Positions 23,618 to 35,369 of a stretch of DNA of 64,000 nt are shown here, piece after piece. The notes under the pieces were generated by a model. That model ran no database searches, was not told the origin of the DNA, and was given only the letters and a program-made list of their open reading frames with translations. The DNA lies in NCBI RefSeq assembly GCF_964355755.1, contig NC_092675.1, positions 7,228,312-7,292,311 on the forward strand. Direction: 5' to 3'. Each line of letters opens with the position of its first letter. Position 1 is the first letter of the stretch. A program made the translations under genes and the position numbers. Source of the DNA: Antedon mediterranea. Taxonomy: Eukaryota; Echinodermata; Crinoidea; Comatulida; Antedonidae.

Positions 23618-23640
23618 TAATTCGTCAAAGTGACGAATTA
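23618..23640. repeat. 23-bp palindrome, copy 2
   Basis: TAATTCGTCA-AAG-TGACGAATTA; identical to 4662-4684 except for one centre base. Confidence 0.7.
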
Positions 23641-23769
23641 AAATATTTTTAGATTTTTGAAGACCTGTAAGTAACTCCATCATGTTCATTCATTTTGCGA
23701 ATGCGGGAACATTCGACACAGTTTGATTGACACAATTTGATGAATTCTAGGTCCACACAGCAAAATTTG

Positions 23770-25320
23770 AAATTCTAAGCAAGAAAAAAAAATCTTGTTT
23801 TAAGAAAAAATTCTTAAAATAAGTATTTTTTTTCTTGTCAAGATTTAAAATTACTTAAAACAAGAAATAATTTTCTAGAAAAGACACATTTTCTTAAATT
23901 AAGTTTTGCAATATTCTTGAAAATGCTTATTACAAGAAATATTTTACTTAAAATAAGAAGTCAATATCATTCTCTTCTTATTAAGAATAGTTTTGCTTAA
24001 AACAAGATTTGAAAATACTTAATTTGAAAAGTATTTTACTTAAAATAAGAAATCTATATTATATTTATCCCTATCAAGAATAATTTTTCTTAAATCAAGA
24101 TTGATGAATTATAAAAATTACTTAAAACAATAAATATTTTTCTAGGTAAGACAAAGTTTCTTAAATTAGGTTTCGCAATAGTCTTGAAAATACTTGTTTT
24201 GAGAAATATTTTACTTAAAATAAGAAGTCAATTTCACACTACCCTTATCAAGATTATTTTTACTTGAATCAAGATTCGCAATATTCTTGAAAATGCTTAT
24301 TACAAGAAATATTTTACTTAAAATAAGAAGTCAATATCATTCTCTTCTTATTAAGAATAGTTTTGCTTAAAACAAGATTTGAAAATACTTAATTTGAAAA
24401 GTATTTTACTTAAAATAAGAAATCAATATTATATTTATCCCTATCAAGAATAATTTTTCTTAAATCAAGATTGATGAATTCTAAAAATTACTTAAAACAA
24501 TAAATATTTTTCTAGGTAAGACAAAGTTTCTTAAATTAGGTTTCGCAATATTCTTAAAAATACTTATTTTGAGAAATGTTTTACTTAAAATAAGAAGTCA
24601 ATATCATACTATCTTATCAAGACTATTTTTGCTTAAATTGAGATTCGCAATATTTTAAAAAATACTTATTTTGAGAAATGTTTTACTTAAAATAAGAAGT
24701 CAATATCATACTATCTTATCAAGACTATTTTTACTTGAATCAAGATTCGCAATATTCTTAAACATACTTATTTCGAGAAATGTTTTACTTAAAATAAGAA
24801 GTCAATATCATACTATCTTATCAAGACTATTTTTGCTTAAATTGAGATTCGCAATATTTTAAAAAATACTTATTTTGAAAAATGTTTTACTTAAAATAAG
24901 AAGTCAATATCATACTATCCTATCAAGACTATTTTTGCTTGAATTCAGATTCGCAATATTCTGATTTTGAGAAATGTTTTACTTAAAATAAGAAGTCAAT
25001 ATCATACTATCTTATCAAGACTATTTTTACTTGAATCAAGATTCGCAATATTCTTTAAAATACTTATTTTGAGAAATGTTTTACTTAAAATAAGAAGTCA
25101 ATATCATACTATCTTATCAAGACTATTTTTGCTTAAATTGAGATTCGCAATATTTTAAAAAATACTTATTTTGAGAAATGTTTTACTTAAGATAAGAAGT
25201 CAATATCATACTATATCCTATCAAGACTATTTTTGCTTGAATTGAAGTCAATTCTATTTTAATATTCTGAAAAATACTTATTTTGAGAAATGTTTTACTT
25301 AAAATAGATTGTCATCCTTA
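23770..25320. repeat. Left arm: 370-bp then 102-bp tandem repeats
   Basis: ATATTCTTGAAAATGCTTAT recurs at 23911 and 24281 (period 370). From about 24,540 a 102-bp unit (GAGAAATGTTTTACTTAAAA ... TTCGCAATATT) repeats about seven times. Because 102 is a multiple of three, short repeat-encoded ORFs appear; they are not genes. Confidence 0.85.
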
Positions 25321-25953
25321 TATTCACACAACGGTAGAGCAGTTAGCACTTCAGTTTCAACTGATGAAAGAATCTGGGTAATCAAACTGTTTGTGCTTTG
25401 AATAATCGATTGCACTGCAACCTAAAGAAAATAATATTGATTTAATATTTTTTATATTCAAGTTTTAATATGTTTAAAAACTAAGTTGTGCTTTAGTTGG
25501 GGAGCTATGCAGCCTAACAAAAAAAATGTTATTTGTAACAATGAAATTGGTCACAAAAAAATGCAACATAATTTTAAAGCAAAATGGCTTACCTGTGGAA
25601 TCTTGTTTCTCTCCTTTAATTTTAGTAGAAAGAAATCAGCATTTTTTATAATATTATCTGCTTGTTAATCATCTCTAGTTAGTAGGCCTTCTTGCTGAGC
25701 ATCAACAAGATAATTAATATTAAACAATCAATAACAGTATAACAATACTAGAATTATCACTACTACTATCGTCAGTTGATAAATCATCCCCGTTATAATA
25801 GTTTTTTTCTTCATTAACTTCGTCAGTCTCCTAGTCTAGGCCTAGTTCTACTTCATCCTCAATTGGCATCCTCGTTTTCTCCAGGCATACTTATATACTG
25901 ATGTTTCCATCGTCAACTGCAGGAGGTTGCCGATTGTTATACTCGTCCTTAAA

Positions 25954-27050
25954 ATGGCGTCTTATGACAGGGATATGACCGGTTGGGCCGCCGACAAGTT
26001 GAGCCGCCGGTAATTTCTATGAAACGTCCAGTGCGTCTTTTACGACATTTCGCGTAGTGATAGAGGGGTTTCCTAGTACATAAGTTCATGGTCTTTAGGT
26101 TTATTGTGTCATGAAAATAAATAATATATATAATTACATACTACAATTTTGTTGGTTTGAACCGCCATAACAACACAGCAAAGGAAAGTAGTCATATTTA
26201 ATAATTTAATTGTTTTTAATCTTTCAAGGTAAAAATGCAGTGCACTCCATAATATTTTTCTCGCGTAAAATCACGTTGTCTCTCAGGACTAATAGAGTAT
26301 TGATACTCTTCAAATGAGGTTAAATAATTATTATTTTTTATCTACTATCTTTTAATATCATATTTTATTGAATTTTACAATGTTAATACACAGAATATTT
26401 TACTAAAAAACGGTGATTTTATGCAATTATTTTACCGAAAAATGGAGTAGGCCTAGTTCATACAACTGCCGCCTAAGGGGGCAACATGTTTACGTCATTT
26501 TTGGCTAAAAACGATCACTTTCGGTCATGTTTTAGGCCTTATATTTTGGAATCTACAAACAAGTCAGATATTCATAATTATTTCTCTTTAATTATAATAT
26601 TTAATAATATATATTAAAAACCGTGATATATAAACTTTGGAATATACATCGTTATATCTAATAATTAATATAAATAGAACTTCTATTAAATAGAAACGAG
26701 CACCGGCGAAAGTAAGCATTTGGCGTTTCATAGAAAATAACGTTTTTCTGGCGGCGGCTCAACTTGTCGGCGGCTCAACTTGGCCTAATCCTTATGACAT
26801 GCTTGTAAAACGAATTGTAAATTCCAAAGCTTGCCGGGCAGCGAACCACCAATTCCACATGTTACTCGAAAATTCGGAGTATTTCCATGAATTGAATTAT
26901 AATGCCTTAGCAAATAGGGTAGCAAATACTGTACCTACTTCAGTTTACTGGCACCAACTTATCGCTTTTTTTCGGACTGCAACAAACATGTGTCATTATT
27001 ATTGTCTGTCGTATTACTGTTGGTCCAGACGTTTTATAGATTTGCTTTAA
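25954..27050 (+). pseudogene. Small ORF interrupted by the 821-bp transposon
   Basis: An ATG at 25954 begins MASYD and meets the insertion at 25970. The frame resumes exactly after the right-hand target duplication (ATG at 26799) as MLVKRIVNSKACRAANHQFH and runs to a stop at 27050 (about 89 codons in total). The sequence is not recognised as any family. It may be an exon of the 7.5-kb element's former gene or a chance ORF. Confidence 0.35.
25970..26790. mobile_element. 821-bp inverted-repeat DNA transposon with 9-bp target duplication
   Basis: CTTATGACA occurs immediately left (25961-25969) and right (26791-26799). Between them, inverted repeats carry GCCGCCGACAAGTTGAGCCG on the left and CGGCTCAACTTGTCGGCGGC on the right, and further inward TTTCTATGAAACG / CGTTTCATAGAAA. 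The interior is non-coding, so this is a non-autonomous element. A 9-bp duplication is usual for Mutator-like elements; that assignment is tentative. Confidence 0.75.
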
Positions 27051-29030
27051 CCACCATGGAGGTTTATACCTCCATGCTTTAACGTTGAGCAGTATAATGA
27101 CCTTATACATTCTGGGTAAAAGGCCAGCGATAAATTTTTGGTTATAGTTGAAAAACAACACTGTGTGTGGTCGATGACCTAGCTCCCGGCGGGATCATGG
27201 CCAACGGTTTTTTAAAGTAATCATTCAAAATCTAGAGTTTGTAAGTAAAAGACACCTTTCATCGTAATTTATATATTAAATGCTTCAATAGGCCTAGTAA
27301 GATTAGTCTAATATAATGTCGAAGGAAGACGCTAATAATTATATTTTAATCTGCCAGCAGTCTAGGCCTAGCCTAGGCTCCTTCCTAGTTAGTAATACTG
27401 TAGGCCTGGAACTAGTAGGTCTAGGATAGCCTACTATGCCTGTATTGACGGACAGGTGTATAGGTTTAGCTTAGCATTTTAGTTCAGACATTGACAGAGG
27501 GGACAAATATTGTCGGACCTATTTCAGCTAGGTATAAGGAAGGCCTAATAATAGATAATACAATTATAATGTAACAGTTATTTTGCAATGTAGCCATGAA
27601 ATATCTACGAAGGATTATATTATATACACATATTCCAATGAGAAATATAATGACATTTAAAAACACTTCTTTATATTTAATTAATTGTACACACTAAGTA
27701 ATCCCCGAAGTGATCACATCGATATTGAAACTTAATGTTTTTAACTCTAAATTTTAAAAAAAACATACTAAAAAAACAAACAAAAAACATACGTACTGCA
27801 TAACTAAAATTGTTATATTAAATTTCTTTTTTTATCTTAAATTATTTGTTAGGTAATTGAAGAAGTTCGAAGGATACTAATTATTACTAGGCAAAGAGGA
27901 ATGAAATACAAAAGAAAGCTTTTTAAAAAAGTGCTTAGCAAATTTTTCCAAAGAAGAGAATAATATAGTTTATTTTGGTATTTTAAAGAGAAACACCAGT
28001 CCTCCATCTGGTAAGTACAGTGTATGTTTTTGTACTTTTATCTATTCATAAATATTTTTATAATGGACCAATGGTAGTGAGGAAAATACGTGTACATATT
28101 GTGTACGTATTTTTAACAGCTTGGTTCGACTCAAGCTAGTGTCATGCACTCCTCCCTTTGACAACTAAAATTAAATAAATGACTTATGAATATTAATTTT
28201 TGACATATTAATGCTCTCCTGGCCAGCCCACCCTTTCCCCTTCCTTTTACATTGACCACCTACAAAACTGTAGACTACATTATTAAAAATTTGAGCTACA
28301 GTATATTAAGTTTATGTCCATACATTATTCCACTCATTTAAATAAATTTATATAATATAATGTTTTCAATTTGTTATTTTTGGTTAGTTTCAAAGATAAC
28401 CCATATGTTGTCAAATCTGTCAAACATATTTGTTGGGAAAAACTCATCAAAAAAAGTCTGCGGACCTTGAAGGTATTTAGTGTTTTTTAAAATTTAAAAT
28501 ACAAGTAACATTATGTACATTAAAAAAAAATATCTTAAAGTGTTTTTTTAAAATCAAATTTATCTTAGCTTAAAATTCGAGGTATATACTATGTTTACAA
28601 TAATTTATTAAAATCAAACAATTAAACAAAATTTACATTTAATTGTATGATTGTTATTATAAACATTGATACAGAATAAAAACATCAATCAGGATTGATT
28701 AGGATTGTCTTCCTAAATAGTAATATTAAAAATAAATTTAGACCCTAATAATTTAACTAAAAATAATAGATACAGCCAGGCCTGTCTTTGGGATCGGTAT
28801 AAACAGGGCAAAGTTTGTGATTAAAAAGTTCAAATGCATATTCCACCCACCCTTATGTCTTATAATGTAAAATTATTCTTACCACCGTTCTAATATTGCG
28901 TCATGTTTTTGTGTTTACCGCCCCAGATATAGGACTCTAAAACCACACCGTACCCAATTAGTTGATGATGTTACACATATTTTAAATACAGTAATAACTA
29001 AAACTATATTAATCTCTTTTCATTTTTAGG

Positions 29031-29342
29031 AACATGAATAAAGATCCAGAATCCTGGTCTTCACGCCGATCAGGTAATATGCCGGTATTGCTTTTGGACA
29101 CAGAAATGGCCTACATTAAAGTTTAGCAAACAATTCTAACTACAAAGAAAGCAAAATTAGATGAGGCTCTAGTTACTCTCCTCTCCACTTTTTACCTTCT
29201 GGATTTCGATTATCCAAAATGAAAAGAAGTAAGCCTCACTATCCTTTAACAGTTAGTGATTTGTGATGAAAACACACCTGTACACTTGACAAAGGCTGTT
29301 GAATCATCATTAGTATACATTAATAAATTTAAAGACACCTAA
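29031..29342 (+). pseudogene. Decayed coding relic inside the foldback element
   Basis: One frame stays protein-like for about 310 nt but contains in-frame stops near 29125, 29220 and 29250. Readable parts are DPESWSSRRSGNMPVLLLD, KLDEALVTLLSTFYLLDFDY, SLTIL, and VICDENTPVHLTKAVESSLV. The ALVTLLSTFYLLDFDYPK segment resembles a motif (AL/F-x-x-L-x-x-x-Y-x-L-x-x-x-YPK) in a large family of uncharacterised fish and invertebrate proteins; this is memory-based and unverified. Possible earlier exons lie near 27940-28011 and 28402-28480. Confidence 0.45.
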
Positions 29343-29559
29343 TAGTTTAAAGCCCAGGTGCGGGAGAAGAATTTTACGAAATTTGTATTTTACCATTTTA
29401 ATGTTTTTAAGTTTTCTTTTGATGGCATTTTATTATTAATAAAAACAAGTTTGTTTTAAAGAAGTTATATATATTATTGTACCTAATGTCATGTAAATTG
29501 TAGTTCTTAATGAAAATAACAGTATTGTTAATATTATGTTTTATAACATTCTTGAATTT

Positions 29560-31300
29560 ATTTGTTTAAGTAAAATATTACTTAAAATGAGTATTCATTT
29601 ATCGTTCTTAAAATAAATTTTTAGTGATTTATATTTTATAGAATTCTTGTTTCAAGCAATTTTTTTCCCAATATAAGTAAGAATTTACGAATTTTAATTT
29701 GATAGAATTCTTGTTTCAAGCAATACTTTTCTTAAAATAAGTAAACATTTACTGGTTTTTATTTGATAGACTTCTTGTTTACTTATTTTAAAAAAAGTTT
29801 TGCTTGAAACAAGAATTCTACAAATAAAAATCGGAATATTCTTACTTATTTTAAGAAATATATTGCTTGAAACAAGAAAACTAAAAATATAAATCGGAAT
29901 ATTCTTACTTATTTTAAGAAAAATATTGCTTAAAACAAGAATTCTAAAAAATACAAACCGGAATATTCTTACTTATTTTAAGAAAAATATTGCTTGAAAC
30001 AAGAATTCTACAAATAAAAATCGGAATATTCTTACTTATTTTAAGAAATATATTGCTTGAAACAAGAATTCAAAAAATACAAATCGGAATATTCTTACTT
30101 ATTTTAAGAAAAATATTGCTTGAAACAAGAATTCAAAAAATACAAATCGGAATATTCTTACTTATTTTAAGAAAAATATTGCTTGAAACAAGAATTCAAA
30201 AAATACAAATCGGAATATTCTTACTTATTTTAAGAAATATATTGCTTGAAACAAGAATATTAAAATTAAAAATCGGAATATTCTTACTTATTTTAAGAAA
30301 AATATTGCTTAAAACAAGAATTCTAAAAAATACAAATCGGAATATTCTTACTTATTTTAAGAAAAATATTGCTTGAAACAAGAATTCTACAAATAAAAAT
30401 CGGAATATTCTTACTTATTTTAAGAAATATTTTGCTTGAAACAAGAATTCAAAAAATACAAATCGGAATATTCTTACTTATTTTAAGAAAAAAATTGCTT
30501 GAAACAAGAATTCAAAAAATACAAATCGGAATATTCTTACTTATTTTAAGAAAAATATTGCTTGAAACAAGAATTCAAAAAATACAAATCGGAATATTCT
30601 TACTTATTTTAAGAAAAATATTGCTTGAAACAAGAATTCAAAAAATAAAAATCGGAATATTCTTACTTATTTTAAGAAATATCTTGCTTGAAACAAGAAT
30701 TCAAAAAAATACAAATCGGAATATTCTTACTTATTTTAAGAAATATATTGCTTGAAACAAGAATTCTATAAACTACAAATCGGAATATTCTTACTTATTT
30801 TAAGAAATATCTTGCTTGAAACAAGAATTCAAAAAAATACAAATCGGAATATTCTTACTTATTTTAAGAAATATATTGCTTGAAACAAGAATTCTATAAA
30901 ATACAAATCGGAATATTCTTACTTATTTTAAGAAATATATTGCTTGAAACAAGAATTCAAAAAAATACAAATCGGAATATTCTTACTTATTTTAAGAAAA
31001 ATATTGCTTGAAACAAGAATTCTATTTTAAAAAATCGATAAATTGTTACTTATTTTAAGGCAGATACTGCTTAAAACAAGAATGAAAAAAGCAATTAAAT
31101 TCTTGGTAAGAATATTGTTCTTAAAGTATTATTTCTTGGTAAGAATAATTTTCTTGATAAGAATTTGTGTGATTCTTGTTAAGAATTTTACGATTCTTGG
31201 TAAGCCAAAAAGTATTGAAATACGGACAAGTCAAAATTTACTTGTTTCAAGAAATATTTTGCTTGAAACAAGTTTTTTTTTTCTTAAAACAAGAATCAGA
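29560..31300. repeat. Right arm: 63-bp tandem repeat array (~20 copies)
   Basis: The unit is TCGGAATATTCTTACTTATT, TTAAGAAATATTGCTTGAAACAAGAATTC-type plus an A-rich spacer. CGGAATATTC recurs at 29895, 29959, 30022, 30085, 30148 and so on. Orientation flips near 29765, giving a local hairpin. Period 63 explains the two 128-codon repeat ORFs with a 21-residue unit. Confidence 0.88.
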
Positions 31301-31549
31301 ATTTTGCTGTGCAGGCGGCGACCAATAACGCTATAAACTTAACTGTTGCTTTTTTTGTATATATAAACTTGTCTGTCAATAAAATTCAATCAATTCAGGT
31401 TCCAAATCTAATATTAGATTTAACATTATATATATTTATATATAAGCCCAATAAAACAATTATAATTATATACACTGGGCGTAAGCCTAACTTTCATATT
31501 GGTAAAATGATTTGCTCTGCTCGTTCTGTGTGCGTCTGTGAACTTTTGC

Positions 31550-31896
31550 GACCAATTTACACAGACGAGCGGTAACGGTAAGCGGAAAACCGCATAGCTT
31601 GTCCCACGTGGAATCTAGTATTTGAGTGGAAACCGCCAGTCCGCTTCGCGCTTTGTATAAAGAATGCAACGCAGCGACGTATTGACGGAAAGTGGGAACC
31701 GACGGCGCAATAGTGCTGCAAACATCGTAGGTTTGATTTCACGCAGGCGGGGGCAAACACAATGATTGGAAGGGTATTTTCTTACGTCGCGTAGATTGTG
31801 CTACGTTGCGTCGCTAGTGGGTACCAAGCTTAAACTGGCATAAGGAACAACATAGATTAAATTTGTTATTAGCGTTCGTCTGTGTAAATTGGTCTT
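31550..31896. repeat. 22-bp inverted repeat flanking a MITE B fragment
   Basis: GACCAATTTACACAGACGAG at 31550-31571 and its reverse complement at 31875-31896 (one mismatch). Between them lies the truncated MITE B2 and GC-rich filler. Confidence 0.7.
31660..31830. mobile_element. MITE family B, truncated copy B2
   Basis: Keeps the core (AAGTGGGAACCGACGGCGCA; GATTTCACGCAGGCGGGGGC) and right end CTAGTGGGTACCAAGCT. The left terminus is missing. Confidence 0.7.
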
Positions 31897-31899
31897 TAT

Positions 31900-34560
31900 T
31901 CGCTGTAGGCTTACTTTTAATTTGATGGCCCGTTTGCTTTTTACGTGATACACCAGACGAGTTATGTTGTACATACAAACAAATGAATAAAATCAATAGT
32001 CTAGTCCATGGACCATTGTGTTTTTATAGACATGGACTATAATGTTTCGCTTTGACTACGCGTGCAAATGGATCTTATGTTTCGTAAGCATAACCATTGT
32101 CATTTTCAATGTATTTGCGTATGTGACATTATAGTCAAACGACATCACCAAGAAGGGTGATTACGGAAAATAATATTTATATTATTGTATCCCATACCAA
32201 CGTGACACATGGAAGTTCTATTGAAAATTACGACCAATTTTTGCGCAGTTTGAAAGTCTAGACGATTAATGTCACGTGTGAGCTTCTCCACGCGTAATAA
32301 ACAAAACCCAAGTTTCATTTGGGAAAATAACGGTTAACATAGAAATGGCCTAGTTCCAAGAATAGTTCATTGGCGTAGTACAGTACATTAAAGTCAAATG
32401 CAAGATTATTAGTTTATCACATCCATTTCCCGGTGGCTGATAATAATAAAAGGACTTTAACCCAATGAATCGAATTTAATTTATAGCACTATTTGCCTAT
32501 CAGTCAATTGTGTAGGCCTATCGATAATTTTTGGTTTCGATTCCATTGTATAACTTTCTTACACATCAAGCATATGAGCTGACTAATTGAACACGCAGTC
32601 TATTATGATATATATAATATAATAACTAAATTCAATGTTAACATTTGAACTGAGCTACGCCGTCACCTCTCTTCAACCTCTTTCTTCAATGCCGAAATTA
32701 AAGCTCTGTAGTTGCGTTGGCCTCCCGTCGTCATCTGCAGATTTTCATTTTTCGTGGTAGGCCTACTTATTGTTTGAATATTTATTTTAGTATACTGCAG
32801 GAGGGTGTGTTTGTCAAAAGTTCAAAATCAGGAATATTACGTTCTTTTCGACTGTAGAATTAACCGTATTTAGGGATGGAGGATGATGGCAAAATAGAGG
32901 ATTGCATTTTTTGATGATGATAAATAATTAAGAAAAATCTGAAAATGATGATGACAATAGCGGTATAGATGTAGGTACATGTATCCCTCTTGAACTCAAA
33001 CTATTCAACTGAAGTATGTACATCGGTTCATGTAACTGATCACCCGTATGTTAAACATACGATAATCTTGATTTGTGTGCGATAAGTATGGCGGTGGGGG
33101 TAAGTGCAGACCTACGCGTATCAAGCCCGCACGCGACCGCCTCACAAGAATCTAGTTGTTGATAATAATTGTTTTTTAGTGTGATTAATTATAATAATGA
33201 TGTTTTTATGACGCTTAATGCTGAATGCATTAATCACATAGAATTGAGGCTAAGACTAGCTAATGGTGAATACTGAAACGGCGATAGATTTAATAGTGAG
33301 GTGATTATGTCGCGTATGTTTTTATACGCAAATATTGTAAACAACAAGAAATACGATAGAGTTTGTCGTGGAGGGTTGATTAAACATAATCCGGCATACA
33401 ACTCTTGATTTACCTCAGGGGAAAATAAACATAAAGGTATCATTATGGACACGCACGTTCAGCCTCATAGATATTTGAATAATGTTGTTTAGGCCTAACA
33501 CAATAAAATAATGCGAATAAAGTGAAGAATAGCTCGATTCTTAAAATACCAACCCCTCTCAATATTTACTGTTACAAAGTAAATAGTTACCATTTGCGCT
33601 TGTCATGTATAATGATACATAGGCCTAAGAACCAGCCGAATAATGTCTGTTTGTTTCAATTGAAAAGGATTCTGCCTATATAAACATATTTAGATTATGT
33701 AATATATTTTTATATCACATTAATGAACAGAGTTTCATTAGCTTCGTTGATGTGGTTAAAAGGCTTGCTAATTATTATTATTCCCATGGTTTAGGTTCAA
33801 GTATTGGTTTGTGACAGTACCAGGATATGGACCTCATATAACAAAATGTAGTTCATACTAGTTTCTAGATGACTTATGATATTCAGTTAGAATCTATCTA
33901 CTGGCAGCTTCAGTGTTTAGAAAGTATGGCTTTGCTTTATCCACGGTACTGAGATTTAAAACAAAATGTTAGATGCTATGTTTCTAATCCGTGTAAAATT
34001 CTCCCCAAACACGTCCGGATTATACCTTAAAATGCCATCAAACCAGTAAAATTCGTTGAATATTTTGCTATTGGTATCTTATATTGTTTTATTGCAATCA
34101 TTATTGCGATTGGATATAAAAAATAAAAATACACAGAATGGTTAAAAGATTAAAACATTAAAGATAAAAAGTTACACAAAACATATTACTGGGTCACATA
34201 AAAAATATGCAGTACATAAACAACATCAACATATTTAAAACAGAGATGGAGGTGAGCACCGACAAAAGAAATAAAGATTTTCTACCATTGGTTGAAAACT
34301 CTAAAGTTGGTGATGAATTTCTTCGCTCTTTCAGTCTTTTATGGACGTCTGATGGACATAGCAGGAGGGAGGGGTAGTTTATTCGGTGCTCACTTTTTCC
34401 AATTTTGTTAAAAATATATTTTTCAGAGAGAATAGTCGGTCTTTATGCGAATTTAATCCAAGAGATATGAGAGCATCTTCATGGCAATCCACGGAGGATA
34501 CATTTCATAGCTCTTTTTGTTAATGCTTTCAAGTATTGTTGTTGCATGATATTGATCAAG
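31900..34560. other. Intergenic AT-rich DNA
   Basis: No supported gene or structured repeat. The stretch has runs of simple AT-rich sequence and isolated TAGGCCTA words only. Confidence 0.5.
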
Positions 34561-34564
34561 ATAA

Positions 34565-34733
34565 GCAACATACGCAACGTAAGAAAATGCCCTTCCAATA
34601 TGGCCTCCTGCGTGAAATCAAACCTTAGATGTTTGCAGCAATGTTGCGTCGTCGGTTCCCACTTGTGATTACGCAATACAGTACTTTGCGTCGATACGTT
34701 GCTGCGTTGCGTTCTAGTGGGAAACACGTTTAA
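34565..34733. mobile_element. MITE family B, truncated copy B3
   Basis: ACGCAACGTAAGAAAATGCCC, GTCGTCGGTTCCCACTTGTG, and right end TTCTAGTGGGAAACACG. The left terminal repeat is absent. Its right part was copied in the adjacent tandem duplication. Confidence 0.7.
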
Positions 34734-35367
34734 GTGCCTGTAAACCAGAGTGGACTGGCGTACCGATCTAATAACAGTAGATAAATAAGGCCCTATACAT
34801 TGCTGCAGTCGCGTGCGCAAATTTGAGTTAGTGATTACCGACCGACCGACCGACCGATCGACATAGTGAGCTATTCAGAGTCGCGTTGCACGCGACTGAA
34901 ATGAAGCAATGCAGCAATGTAATGATATTATAATATAATATCTTATAATGGATATTACAACAACCACCCAATTTCATTGTAAATGAAAAACTGATATATA
35001 CTCATAATGATAATGAATATCAATACAGTACTTTGCGTCGATACGTTGCTGCGTTGCGTTCTAGTGGGAAACACGTTTAAGTGCCTGTACACCAGAGTGG
35101 ACTGGCGTACCGATCTATAACAGTTAGATAAATAAGGCCATATAAATGGCTGCAGTCGCGTGCGCAAATTTGAGTTAGTGTTTACCGACCGACCGACATA
35201 GTGAGCTACCGTATTAAGAGTCGCGTTGCACGCGAATAAAATGGAGCAATGCAGTGACATCTAGGCCATGTAATGATATTATAATATAATATCTTATAAT
35301 GGATATTACGACAACCACCCAATTTCATTGTAAATGAAAAACTGTAATATGCTCATAATGATAATGA
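34674..35367. repeat. 347-bp tandem segmental duplication
   Basis: 34674-35020 and 35021-35367 align end to end at ~95% by eye. Both carry the MITE B3 right end, an (ACCG)n tract (longer in unit 1), the same GAGTCGCGTTGCACGCGA motif and the same ATATTATAATATAATATC block. The second unit starts at CAATACAGTACTTTGCG inside the MITE. Confidence 0.88.
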
Positions 35368-35369
35368 TG

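Larger units (their letters stand above)
23756..31311. mobile_element. 7.5-kb foldback-like element with tandem-repeat arms
   Basis: Left end CACAGCAAAATTTGAAATTCT and right end AGAATCAGAATTTTGCTGTG form an inverted terminal repeat. Both subterminal regions are dominated by tandem repeats of related words (CTTAAAATAAG, CTTGAAACAAG, TTCTTAAAACAAGAA) in opposite overall orientation. The interior 25.3-29.5 kb is unique AT-rich sequence with decayed coding traces and a nested 821-bp transposon. No transposase and no clear target duplication were seen. The layout resembles foldback (FB/TU-type) elements known in flies and sea urchin, but assignment to that class is inference. Confidence 0.55.

Noticed and set aside
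24671-25158. Paired 63-codon ORFs
   Set aside because: Produced by the 102-bp satellite unit in the left arm of the foldback element.
27880-28480. Two short plus-strand exons upstream of the 29-kb relic
   Set aside because: Splice borders are plausible, but the phase does not carry into 29031, so they are mentioned only as part of the decayed gene and not listed.
29990-30755. Two 128-codon ORFs with a 21-residue repeat
   Set aside because: They follow exactly from the 63-bp tandem repeat, whose length is a multiple of three; no start context, signal or domain.
24540-31080. CRISPR-like regular arrays
   Set aside because: Units are contiguous tandem repeats without unique spacers, and the DNA is eukaryotic.
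34836-34862. (ACCG)n microsatellite as a regulatory site
   Set aside because: Simple-sequence tract that already differs in length between the two tandem copies.
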